A DNA stretch of 64,000 nt, from contig JAHNUO010000010.1 of the NCBI GenBank assembly GCA_019787685.1, positions 1,302,001 to 1,366,000 on the forward strand, written 5' to 3'. Source of the DNA: Chiua virens (lineage: Eukaryota > Basidiomycota > Agaricomycetes > Boletales > Boletaceae). A model generated the notes under the pieces. The model was not told the DNA's origin. It ran no database searches and saw nothing but the letters and a program-made list of their open reading frames with translations. Shown piece by piece: positions 1 through 10,882 of this stretch. The position numbers and the translations under genes were made by a program. The stretch's first letter is position 1; every line of letters begins with the position of its first letter.

Positions 1-209
1 AAAAGTTAGAGGCTTAGAGATGATGGATATGGAGTACATACCATCTATGATGAATATGATTAAGGAGATGATAAAACAGTACATGAGAATTATTCTTGAA
101 GCCATTCACAATCAGAGCACTTACTTGCTATGAATGAGAGGACAGGGGCCAGGACAGAGAGGCATGGATGAGTATCCTTCTGGAATCCCACCCACAATCA
201 GAGCACTTA

Positions 210-1797
210 CAGTGGCTCAAACAACTGTCCCAATGTTTGCATGTTTTTCACTAAACGCAATGAAACGCAGTAATCACTAAACCTTACCCAAACCTGTGGG
301 AATATGAAATATAGTACCTACTCCTGGCTTTCTATTGGCCCAAGGGTCAAATGATTTGAATAGGATTTGATGAAATGGCAATCATTTCAAAATGATCACT
401 CATTGGGACAGTTCTTTGACTTTAAGTTTGGATTACACACATTAGACCCTAACATGTTGGAAAGTACTTACATACATTTGATAATGGTTCTATTATGTTA
501 TATTTATGTAACTATCATCAGCTAGCACCATATGAACCCCACCATTTCATACTAACTTTCCTATCATCATTATGAAACCTACCTACAGCTCTTAAGGGAA
601 AATACTGTCTTCTTCCCTTTCCTGAAGCTTTCTTCCAAGAAAATAACCTCTAAAACTGGTCTGGGCAAGTCTACAGTGTCTAGGGTCCTTCAGGAAATCC
701 AGCTAGACAAGACTAAACATCTTGGTGGTTACCCTTCAAAATTTTCATTTACCAGCAAAAGGGCTATTGTACAATAGATTATTACTGGCAAGGCCAAAAA
801 TGCTGTTCAGCTCACTATACTTATCAATACCATTATTGATACTCCTCTCTACCCTCAGACAGTCAGAAATACCCTCAAGGAAGCCTCTTTGAAAGCTGTG
901 GTGGAGAACAAAAACCTCTTCTCTTCAAGAGTCACAAGAAAGGTTGGTTGGCCTATGCTTTCAAATACTAGCATTGGACTGTGGAGGGTGGGAAAATGGT
1001 TGTATAGTTAAATGAGACTAAAGTCAACAGGATTGGGTCATATAAACAAGCATATGTGTGGAAAAAGGCAGGAGAGTAGTTGATTGCTAGAGGTACAGTC
1101 AAGCATAGAGGAGGCTATGGGCCTATATAGGATGGAATGGAGTGGGAGTTTAGAGTAAGATGTACAGAAGGATGGATGCTGAGCAGTATGTGACAATTTC
1201 ACAGCATGGGTTGCTGGAAAACATTGAAGAATTTTGAATTTCAGAAGGTGATATCATTTTTCAATAAGATAATGATCCCAAACATACCTGTAAAAGAGTT
1301 CAGACCTGGGTTAAAGATCAAGAGATTGGATCTTTAGATTGGCCTGCACAGTCTCTAGACCTTACTTCCTTTGAACATACCTGAAATTATCTCAAAAAAT
1401 GACTTTCAGCTTATAAAAGTGCCCCTAAAGGAGTTTGTCATTTATAGGAGAGGTTAGTAGAGGAGTGGGGGGATATTTGTGCAGAATAGCATCAGAAATG
1501 GATTAAAAGCATGCATAGAAGGCTTGAAGCAGTTATCAAGGCCAAAGGAGATCATACCAAATATTAAATACTTACATTTATATAAAGTCAAAAAACTGTC
1601 CCAATGAGTGATCATTTTGAAATGATTGCCATTTCATCAAATCCTATTCAAATCATTTGACCCTTGGGCCAATAGAAAGCCAGGAGTAGGTACTATATTT
1701 CATATTCCCACAGGTTTGGGTAAGGTTTAGTGGTTACCGCGTTTTATTGCATTTAGTGAAAAACATGCAAACATTGGGACAGTTGTTTGAGCCACTG
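210..1797 (+). mobile_element. Tc1/mariner transposon, degenerate, with ~216-bp terminal inverted repeats
   Basis: The ends are long, nearly perfect inverted repeats (210-425 and 1583-1797, about six differences). The outermost bases are CAGTGGCTC and GAGCCACTG, flanked on both sides by the TA target duplication of this superfamily (208-209 and 1798-1799). Removing the element and one TA restores an ordinary array unit, so it inserted into the array. Each TIR carries an ACTGTCCCAATG block at its outer end and the same block inverted near its inner end. The inside holds a dead transposase. High TIR similarity with a decayed gene suggests mobilisation in trans or moderate age. Confidence 0.93.
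616..1566 (+). pseudogene. Tc1/mariner transposase remnant
   Basis: Frames read by eye give the N-terminal helix-turn-helix part (KTGLGKSTVSRVLQ), a Tc1-like middle, the second catalytic aspartate in FQ-stop-DNDPKHTCK, and the third acidic residue in WPAQSLDLTSFEHT. The block that should hold the first catalytic Asp reads LNETKVNRIGS, so that Asp is Asn. There are several in-frame stops (for example after the VQ near 773 and in the NDPKH block) and at least one frame change near 930. The family normally encodes about 340 residues with a DD34E triad. This copy cannot make active enzyme. No intact start was identified, so the limits are approximate. Confidence 0.9.
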
Positions 1798-3449
1798 TAC
1801 CCTCTGCAAATGAGAGGACAGGGGCCAGAGGGGCATGGATGAGAATCCTTCTGGATGCCCATTCACAATCAGAGCACTTACCCTCTATGAATGAGAGGAC
1901 AGGGGCCAGGACAGAGGGGCATGAATGAGCATCCTTCTGCAGACTGGAACCCATTCACAATCAGAGCACTTACTGCCTATTCATGAGAGGACAGGGGCCA
2001 GGACAGAGGAACATGGATGAGCATCCTTCTGGAACCCCATTCACAATCAGCTCTGAGTACTTACCCACTATGAAGGAGAGGACAGGGGCATGGATGAGCA
2101 TCCTTCTGGAACCCCATTCACAATCAGAGCACTTACAAGCTATGAATGAGAGGACAGGAGCCAGGACAGAGGGATATGGATGAGCATCCTTCTAGTGGAC
2201 TGGCCCAGACCCCATTTACAATCAGAGCACTTACCCACTATGAATGAGAGAACAGGGGCCAGGACAGAGGGATATGGATGAGCATCCTTCTAGAACACCA
2301 TTCACAATCAGAGCACCTACTTCCTATGAATGAGGGGACATGGGCCAGGACAGAGGGGCATGGATGAGCATCCTTCAGCTGGAACCCCATTCACAATCAG
2401 AGTACTTACTCTCTATGAATGAGAGGACAGGGGCCAGGACAGAGGGACATGGATAAGCATTCTTCTAGAACCCCATTCACAATCATAGCACTTACTAACT
2501 ATGAATGAGAGAATGGGCCAAGACAGAGGGGCATGGATAAGCATCTTTCTGGAACTCCATTCACAATCAGAGTACTTACTCTCTATGAATGAGAGGAGGA
2601 CAGAGAGGCATGGATGAGCATCATTCAGACTGGAACCCCATTCACAATCAGAGCACTTACCCACTATGAAGGAGAGGACAGGGGCCAGACAGAGGGGCAT
2701 GGATGAGCATCCTTCTAGAACCCCATTCACATTCAGAGCACTTACTGCCTATTCATGAGAGAACAGGGGCCAGGACAGAAGAACATGGATGAGCATTCTT
2801 CTGACAGACTGGAATCCCATTCACAATCAGCTCTGAGCACTTACCCACTATGAATGAGAGGACAGGGGCCAGGACAGAGGGGCATGGATGAGCATCCTTC
2901 TGACAGACTGGCATTCACAATCATAGCACTTACTCGCTATGAATGAGAGAACAGGGGCCAGGACAGAGGGGCATGGATGAGCATCCTTCTGGAACCCCAT
3001 TCACAATCACTGAGAGCACTTACAAACTATGAATGAGAGGACAAGGGCCAGGACAGAGGGGCATGGATGAGCATTCTTCTGGAACCTCATTCACAATCAG
3101 AGCACTTACTGGCTATGAATGAGAGGATAGGGGCCAGATAGAGGGATGAGCATCCTTCAGACTAGAACCCCACTCACAATCAGAGCACTTACTGGCTATG
3201 AATGAGAGGACAGGGGCCAGGACAGAGGGGCATGGATGAGCATCCTTCAGCTGGAACCCCATTCACAATCAGAGCACTTACCCACTATGAATGAGAGAAC
3301 AGGGGCCAGGACAAAGGGACATAGATAAGCATCCTTCTGGAATCCCATTCACAATTAGAGCACTTACTGGCTATGAATGAGAGGACAGGGGCCAGGACAG
3401 AGGGGCATGGATGAGCATCCTTCTGGAACCCTATTCACAATCAGAGAAC

Positions 3450-5139
3450 TTACTCCCTATGCATCAGAGAACAACAGGAGGGGATTTGTTTACTATGCTT
3501 GTCATTTACACTGTATAGACAATCCCATACCTTGACATGTGGAAACCATAATCCAAGTGCTTCCACCAACTCCTGTTGTTCAGAATCTGTCAGTAATTCA
3601 TCCTTTTCATGTCTATCATCAATGAAAGGTATCAAGGCCCTGTAACAGGTTTTAATACATATAACCAAAACTTTATGCAGTCCCTGTTAATTACCTTTTC
3701 AAAGCATACTCAATGCAAAGCATCATGTTCGTGCACTGTGCAGTCACAAGTAGCATCTGCAATACTTCTCCATCCAAGGCCACTACAGTCCTTTCTAAGA
3801 GAAGTATACACCCTTCATTAGACTTGTGCAGGTCTGTTTCATTTGAGATCAGTTCTAACCAATCCAGAATATGTATCCACACACACCCCTTAACTCTACA
3901 CATATTTTTGGTGGGTATTTCATCCTTTGCACCCTCTCCCATGTTGGGTTCTCTTTCAGCAACATATTGGCATTGTGCTGTCCCTTTGCAACCCTTTCCT
4001 CTTGAGGTAGCTCTGTCTCCTCAGCTGTCAATGCTGCAATCCCTTGCACCAAGAGTGCATCACATTTGGTGAATACAAGTACAACAGGCACTGCCAGTGC
4101 AAACAGAAAACAATATCAGAAAGGCCACATTATACCTTTGTAAACCTTACCATTCCCTGTGTCACAATCACCAAAAAACTTCTCTTCTGCAGCCAACACA
4201 GCCCGATGGTATTGGTCCATTGGAATACAATACCTACTCAGTAACATGTCAATGATGGTGTGATATAAATATTGTTGCCCCTGAGTACCATATAGCATGG
4301 ATTCGTTTCTTGAGGAATGTTGTCTTTGCACGGTCTGAGACAAAGTGCTTCATCTGCCTGAATTCTTCTATACTCCCAGCTTCAAAGCCCTGCGAGTCAT
4401 GAAACACAAAATTCGGGTTGCTTCGAAAGACCAGTTCATTCTCAATATCATGCATTCCACGCTTAGGATGTGTTAACCAAATGATACTGATAAAGGGGTC
4501 ACCACAACCATGCAACTCACGTCCCTGGATTCCTGGAGCTTTTCCGGATTGACCTGAGTACCGACCATCAGCACGCCCGGATCATGACAGACGTTGTCGC
4601 ATGAAGTTTAAGCAGACCTTTTTTCCGCGTGGATCGTAGATCACTGGATCTTCCGTAGAGTTACAGATTTGCTTGAGTATCGTGGTCTTCCCAGCGTTGG
4701 CCCGGCCGACGATAAGGATTCTGAAGCGTCCGAATTTCTTTCTGATGCTGTCGATCTGCATAAATTCTGTACTGGGAGGTTCCGCGAATGATTCGAGTGA
4801 TTCTGAAAATGATTCTTCGAGGGATTGTTCATCGAGGGATTGTTCCGCAGGGGGTGGTTCTGAACGGGATTGTTCTACGGGGAGTTGTTCTGCTGAGAAT
4901 TCTTCTATGGGAGGTTCTGCGAAAGGTCTCGCAGGAGCCTTTGATCGATAGCACGGAAGGCGAGCTATAAACCTTTCCATTCTAGTTGCTCGTTCGTTGT
5001 CGACTGAGATTCTGCGAGAGAGAGCCCGTGTCAACAACGTACAACACCATTGATCGATGACATCCTTGTGACCGTGACATCCCAATTTACTATCTAGACA
5101 GACTACATCACGACACAAACACCGTTCGTCCCTGTCCAT
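3450..5139 (-). CDS. P-loop GTPase (HSR1/GIMAP-like TRAFAC family), multi-exon
   Basis: Predicted GTP-binding protein of a family greatly expanded in mushroom genomes; its cellular role is not known to me. The ATG is at 5139. Motifs in order: a Ser/Glu/Pro-rich N-terminus, G1 (P-loop) GRANAGKT, G3 FHDSQGFEAGS, G4 FTKCDAL, then a C-terminal part with LLERTVVALDGE and LTDSEQQELVEALG. Exons read by eye on the minus strand: 5139-4618, 4553-4521, 4461-4289, 4233-4151, 4090-3887, 3833-3695 and 3639-3531; all joins keep the frame. After FPHVK a donor GTATGG at 3530 starts the first array intron (acceptor at 3457). Without that splice, translation stops at 3450. With it, the frame enters the 3-nt spacers in phase 0 and the gene would continue to or beyond the window edge. 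The GTPase assignment is firm; the 3' end is open. Confidence 0.82.
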
Positions 5140-5149
5140 CGTCTACATG

Positions 5150-7333
5150 TTCCCCCAGCGCAATCACACATCCTCGCCGTACCCCGCCGATGATCAACCA
5201 CCTTTACACACCCACATTCGATCGTTATTCATGCCACCGCCTCATCACCCGCGTCAATACCAACGACTCGCCCAGCCACTACGAATTCGTCCGATGGCTG
5301 TTGGTCCACCGATACCCGCCGACCGGTTCGCAGCCCGGTTCCGCACCGTCAATGTCATCAAGACTGGCATGTGCAGTTTCGCGGCAGCAGGGAACTGAAC
5401 AATGCGACGGCCATAGAGCGTGGCAGACTGAACGTTGGCAGTGCAACGTGTGTCGACGAGAGAGGTCCGTACCGTCTCCTCGATGGATCCTTATACCTGT
5501 CGTATTACCATATTCGTCGTAAAAGAATAAACATTGCTTACCTCTTCCGGTCCGGGGATGAATCGATGACCGTCGCGTGCTCTTTTCAAGCCAGCGCAAC
5601 CCGACAAACGCCCAAAAACTGGTCACCGGCAAGATATTCTGCAGAACACATCCTCAGGTTCAGCATCCCCGGAAACGGTGCATCACTCACCAACAGGAAA
5701 CACCCTTACACCCCGCTTCTATCGTAGTATCGACCACTTTAGAGTGCCGATCAGCATCCAAAGACAACTAACAAGAATACACGCACCGAGCGGTGCAACA
5801 CCACCTCTTCCACCCCACACGCCGCCACACACTCCACCACCGTCGTGACCAATGCCTCCCCGCCCATCTCCCAATCATCTTGAAACACCCCGAAATCCAC
5901 TAGCACACCACATCCTGATGCCCGAAAAACGTACGCACCCGACATCAGGCATCAACGAGTCCTCGAAATCTCCCCAGTGTCGTGGTTGATCACCAGAGCC
6001 CCGACCGGTCATACTCGACTGGACAGAGACGTCCATCATCTGATTCCCTGATGCGCCATTGTTCGGAAATACCGCAGTCTGCACGACGGAGACCATCGGT
6101 TGCACCATCTCAAACTGAACGCCCTTGATCAACCCCAACGATCGCTGGTGTGCGCGGTCAGCGATCGGGATCGGATCACTGATACGAATGGCAAAGCACC
6201 GCCTCGTCCACCTCAATTAGCTACAAGAACACATCGACGACCACGTCCAGTGCGCGATGAATATTGAGTGGCAAGCTCGTACACTTTGACTCGCATATTA
6301 CCGTAGATCGTCTTGCAGCGTCCCGGACTCGTCCATGTTGCCTACCGAGGGGGGAAATCAGTAAGCGACAATAGATCCATCCGCCCACGTACCATACCCA
6401 ATCATCGATACCAACGACCTCACCGACAGCTCCGCATCGCCTACTTGCTTCGCACACGCGTATCACATCAAATAGTGGACGAAGCACGGCAATCCACTAT
6501 TCCCGTCAGTAAGTCTTGGCGATCTGTTCAAAGGACCTATCGTATCCCATCAGTCCTGACACCAAGACACGCGACCCACAATGTCAACCTGTCCTGACTC
6601 GTCGTCGAATTGTACTTTTTGAACCGTTCGTACGATTTCGTAAGCTGCAACGAGTATCAGCCCTACGTCAGTGCGATCAATGACAGCCACACACTTCCAA
6701 CATGATTTTCAGACGATCCACCCCTTGGGGTCTCGGTGCAATGCGTCACCATGTAACAGTAATGGCGCGGATGTTGCAGTGCATGGCTCGAATTCGACCC
6801 GAGCGTCCGGACATGGTGCACCGTTCAGACTGACAGTGGGCGCGAGTGACGCACCCGATGCCCTGTGGCACAAGATCCGTGCTAGAGAAGCTCGGCAAAC
6901 ACGTGCCTGAGAGTCCGTGAGCAGAGCAGTCACGACGTGATGCACGATGAGCATCCACTGGCGTGCCATCCAGCTCCAATATTCGAATGTCTCCTCGCCA
7001 ATACCCGATCCCCGCGAAAAGTCGGCAAAATGGCGTATGTGAAGGTTGCGATGGCAAACGCATGCTCGTTGTTGCAGAGTCTCGTGATCTAGGAAGCACA
7101 TAAGTTCTTGAATAGTTATTCCAGTGTAACCTTGGGGTTGATGGTACCCGCGAGGACCTCCCTACGTTCGAGGGGGGAGAAGCAGAGCCGAACATGATCG
7201 TGAGGGTTGTATACGGTGGGTAAGTGCGTGACACGGTCTGAACGTACTTAACCGGTTCCGAATTCAGCAAAGCTTTGTGCTCGTATCGGACGGTCCAGTC
7301 TCTGGAGAAAAGTGGGCGTGGACTTGGAATCAC
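5150..7333 (-). pseudogene. TRAPPC11-like (foie-gras/gryzun) gene remnant
   Basis: Pieces in all three minus frames resemble the trafficking protein TRAPPC11, in the correct order: DWTVRYEHKALL and TIMFGSA (about 7290-7180), HFADFSRGSGIGEETFEYWSWMARQ-type sequence (about 7040-6960), YACAKQVGDAELSV (about 6440) and a C-terminal block LMTLTVRNRAANRSAG (about 5360-5310). Frames shift and stops intervene, and no plausible set of introns joins them, so I call it decayed. The family protein is over 1000 residues; here only about 2.2 kb remains and the N-terminus is missing. The remnant stops at the left end of the Plavaka transposon. Family recognition is from memory of conserved blocks, not a search. 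Confidence 0.55.
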
Positions 7334-7335
7334 AT

Positions 7336-7837
7336 CAGTAATTTTACATCTTGCTTATTTCGGCTTGCGAACTGCTTATGCAATCTTCCCGCGGCTAAGT
7401 GATCTTACGGTACGTCATTAGTACAATTAGTCGGGTAAGACAAATAGAAAATGGCAGGATCGTCTTTTCCCATCTTCTGGAGCTTATGACGAGCGTGATA
7501 AGTCGTGCTCGACACAGTAAGACAAAATAGTACATTTAGACACATAGTTATACAAAGCTCGACTACAACGAGTGCGATAAGTTGCACTCGACACGGACTA
7601 GTTACAAAGCACGACTAAGACAGAAAGTTGTGCTCGACACGGCAAGAAACAATGATACATTTAAGCACGTACTGGTTACAAAGCTCGACCGAGACAAAAA
7701 GTTCACAAACGATTTGTGAAAACAACGCAACCCAAAGTTCAATTAGCAAGATAAGCAGCACTAGTTACATGAATGTGATTACTAGTGTGATCAACGCGAG
7801 AACCAGTGCGAGAACGCAGAACGAGGGGGAAGGAACC
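7336..7837 (+). repeat. Left terminal inverted repeat of the Plavaka element
   Basis: This 502-bp sequence returns as the reverse complement at 20799-21300, with one difference noticed (gctcgacc against gcttgacc near 7684). It holds diverged subterminal direct repeats with cores such as GCTCGACAC (around 7507, 7632), CACTCGACAC (around 7585) and AAGCTCGAC (around 7555, 7680). By analogy with CACTA elements these are candidate transposase-binding sites. Confidence 0.93.
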
Positions 7838-8016
7838 CAAACACACTGAAGCGAGGGGGAGAAATGAACACGAAAGAAAGAAAGAAAAAAGTGATCATAG
7901 CGTCCAAGTCAGCAAATTGATGCGGAAGGTGATAATGCGCATTGAGGATGAGAAATAATTCTAGGAGTAAAGTTAGTAACAAATGTTTAGATAAAAAAGA
8001 TTGATTACCGTGACGA

Positions 8017-10557
8017 TCAACGGAAGGCAAAGAGCTCTTCATCATCTTCGTCAGAAAACAGGTCAAGGTAAGGAGGTAACTTGGCATTTTTGACGTGAGG
8101 CTGAACCGCATCCAAAACAACTTCGAATTGCTCGTCTGTCATCCTCATAATTTGTGCGAGGTAATGAAGGGTGACCGAACCCCAGTTGTTCTCATTAAAA
8201 TCATACTTTGCTCCCTTCGAGATGGTCGCTGACCATGCAGTCACAGACTCAGCTTGACAAAACGTAATTTCCCCCTCGATAATCAGCGAGAAAACCCGAG
8301 TCAACTAAGGATTCAAATTAATCAAATCTGGACTAGCACGACGAATGTGGGAGAAATGAACCAACACTTACCGCTGCACAAGAGAGTGCAAGGGCCCCTC
8401 GTGGTCCAATTGCCTTGAAGCCTAACTGTTCGGTGTTGACAGCCGGGACCTTACCATTGACATAGTTGAAGTGGTGTGCGAAAGTCTGTAGCAGGAACGG
8501 ACCCCGCCAAATATCTTTCCATGTCTGCCAGTGCAAAGAAAGTGATATCGTAGTTAAAATCAATCTACGCGGGAGATAAACAGTACATACCCTGTGATCA
8601 GCTTCTTCGGCTTTGCCGAATATAAATCGGCACTGTCGCATTAGCATTGCTTTTGCAAAATTCGTGCGGTTCTCTGCACTGTCGAATTCATGCGATGTGT
8701 CAGCAGCGAAAAAAGTGCACATAACGGCCATGGCGGCGGCGGCGAACCCGCCTCGCCAATTATTGAGCGCTTGCTTTGACTGTGAAGTGGTCGCGTTACT
8801 AGACTTGAAGTGTAGGAGAAAGTGAGTAATAGAGTACGTACGACGTAATACACTGGTCCACCAAGCTCGACCTTGTGGGGAATGGTGTTCCCGTAGACCG
8901 TATCCCAAATTTTTTGGAGTAATGGTCGTAGTTTATTGTCCTCCATACCCCATGCGTTGTCATGGGTACTCACAACTTCTGCAAGCGTCGAAACAAAGAC
9001 CCGGTGCCACATGTTGCTAGCGAGGGCTCCGTCTGGAAGGTCCGAATTGATGAATTTCTTGTGTGCGCCACTGCCACCGGAGCGTTGTGTTGTCAATGCA
9101 CCCGTACGAACTCGTTTGGATGGTGGTGGGCCAGGTAACTGTTGGCATAATGTTATATTTAATACAACCGAGTACTCGTATACGACAACATACCTTGTCC
9201 TCGGGCTCGGGCTGATTGGTAGTCTGAGTCCCACCTTGAGCCTTCAAGTCATCTGAGTCGCCGAAGTCCTTGAGCTCCGAATGTAACTGCGATGCCACTG
9301 GCAGTGAGTTGAGGTATTCAACGTCGTCGTCGTCTTCCTCTGATGCAACTACAACCTCCTGTATGGACAATTCAATCGTGGCACCATCGATCACTTGCCG
9401 CACAATAGATGCATGAATAGAAGACTTACGACTGATGGGAGAGCACGATTCCGGGGCTGTGAAGGAGGGAAAGGATTCTGGGATTGTGAAGGGGGGAAAC
9501 TTGAAGGTGGTTGGACGTCAAGTTCCTCGTTGAGATCATCTATATAATAGTTGCTAGGACTCGCAGCCTGGGATTCGACTGGTGCCTCAACTTGCTTGAC
9601 GTTGGTGCGACTGGTTGGTGCGTGCGTGTGCGTGCTCGAACGTGTGCTTGCAGGCGTCCCATGCCTACTATTTGAGTGGAAGCTTTTCGAACTGACAGAA
9701 GTATAACCAGAGACGGATCTTGTGTGTCGGCCGCGACTGGTGCGGCGCTGAGTCACGAGACTCTGAACTGGCTTGGAAGCAACCAGCTTGCTACCAGCCC
9801 AATCCTTTGCATCTCCAACACCAGAAAAGCCCTCCTTCACGGCACTTGAACTTGTAGATTGTCGAAGTTGTTGCAATTCGTTGAGGAAATCCCAATAAAA
9901 TAAAACAGTTTCAGTGAGAAGGATGGACATTGTAGCATAAGAAAGACTGACTCAGGCTGAGCCTTCCGTTTCTGGCCACTGGTGGCGCTCCCGTGCTTTG
10001 CCTTGCCCCCGTGACCTTGATCGCCAACGGCCTCGATGTCAACGTCGTCAACCATGGCTGCCACAACGGTGAGATTTCATATAATAATATGACCATGGCA
10101 ACTTACCGTGATCAGGAAGCTGACTACCTTCAATCATTTCTTCGTCCGAGTCCAAGTCCAGACCATGATCATGACCGCGTGTACTGTTGCCTGTGAGTTT
10201 GTTGATCCCTTCCATCCTGCGATTATCATTCTTGATCCCAGTATCACCTCGCAAGGTCCCAGCTGTGGCTTGGATGGTACCTTCACGGTCCGTAACCTTC
10301 AAAAGAACACGAGGACGCGGCCTGGGAGGGTGAGTACGACCCTCCTCCTCGTGTTGCACTGACTCATTGACAATGCAGGTCAGGCGTTCAATGCCACGTT
10401 GTCGCTCAGCTTCTTTCTCGTTCTGCTCACGTTCTTTGAGCACGTTGTCTGCTTCTACCTGAGCTGGGGTGCGCCTCTTCTGCTGCTGGATTACTTCTTG
10501 GGGACGCTGATCAGCATTCGAGTTTCTTGAACGAGTAACAGGGCCAGGGCGAGACAT
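8017..10557 (-). CDS. Plavaka-associated second protein, function unknown
   Basis: Eight exons can be read on the minus strand: about 10557-10107, 10055-9953, 9850-9440, 9396-9193, 9139-8842, 8806-8592, 8527-8373 and 8307-8017. The ATG at 10557 (MSRPGPVTRSRN) follows the usual start of such proteins; the upstream frame lacks a better start. The N-terminus is charged and probably coiled coil (VEADNVLKEREQNEKEAERQ), the middle is Ser/Thr/Pro-rich, and the C-terminal half is globular with blocks RRQCRF-like, WRGPFLLQTFAHHF and ENNWGSVTLHYL, ending in an acidic DLFSDEDDEE tail. Similar proteins accompany Plavaka transposases in mushrooms. It is divergent from the transposase, with about 325 bp between starts that could be a shared promoter. 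No catalytic motif seen. No stop or frameshift noticed. Confidence 0.72.
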
Positions 10558-10882
10558 GTCGGTGATGAAGGCCGGCTCAGTGGAAGGGTGATGAAGTAAC
10601 ACAAACAGGAAAAATGTGTGTTTGTACTAGGTAAAGTTGTGTGACGCCGCTTTGTAATTCCACGACACCAATAATGTCACGGACTTAGATTCCGAATCAT
10701 CCCTGTGAACCCTTGACCCTCACACCCTTGACCCCCATTGCATGTTCCATCCTGGTCAATGAGCTGCAGCCCGATTATGTCATCAACAACCTCAATTGTC
10801 CTTGGGCCCTCGAAGCCCATGACCCAGTTCAGACGCATTCAAAAATTCTGGTAACGTTCCGGTGATAGTACTGGTGAATCTC

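Larger units (their letters stand above)
1..3530 (-). repeat. Tandem array of intron-like units separated by 3-nt spacers (interrupted at 210-1797 by a Tc1 element)
   Basis: Seen: about 21 units of 69-96 bp. On the minus strand each starts with GTAAG(T) (one unit has GTAGG, the leftmost GTATGT), has a pyrimidine-rich 3' part and ends in AG (usually CATTCATAG). Between each AG and the next GT there are exactly three bases, and these are the variable part. Spacers on the minus strand: GGA (3454-3456), CCA (3368-3370), TGG (3282-3284), CCA (3193-3195), CCA (3110-3112), TTT (3024-3026), CGA (2934-2936), TGG (2845-2847), GCA (2746-2748), TGG (2661-2663), AGA (2580-2582), TTA (2496-2498), AGA (2410-2412), GAA (2321-2323), TGG (2235-2237), CTT (2137-2139), TGG (2065-2067), GCA (1974-1976), AGG (1882-1884), AGG (1801-1803), CAA (125-127), ATG (42-44). 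No spacer is a stop codon. Inference: introns alternating with single-codon exons, continuing the GTPase gene. Splicing itself is not shown by the sequence. Confidence 0.85.

Noticed and set aside
1727..2730. Protein-coding tandem repeat (open frames such as LSFI-CSDCEWGS)
   Set aside because: Unit lengths vary without keeping a reading frame, so no long repeat protein results; these frames are translations of the intron-like units.
95..3460. CRISPR-like array (repeats with short spacers)
   Set aside because: The spacers are only 3 nt, the repeats are about 80 bp with splice-site ends, and the genome is eukaryotic.
4673..4951. Plus-strand open frames opposite the GTPase
   Set aside because: They are low-complexity shadows of the Ser/Glu/Pro-rich GTPase N-terminus.
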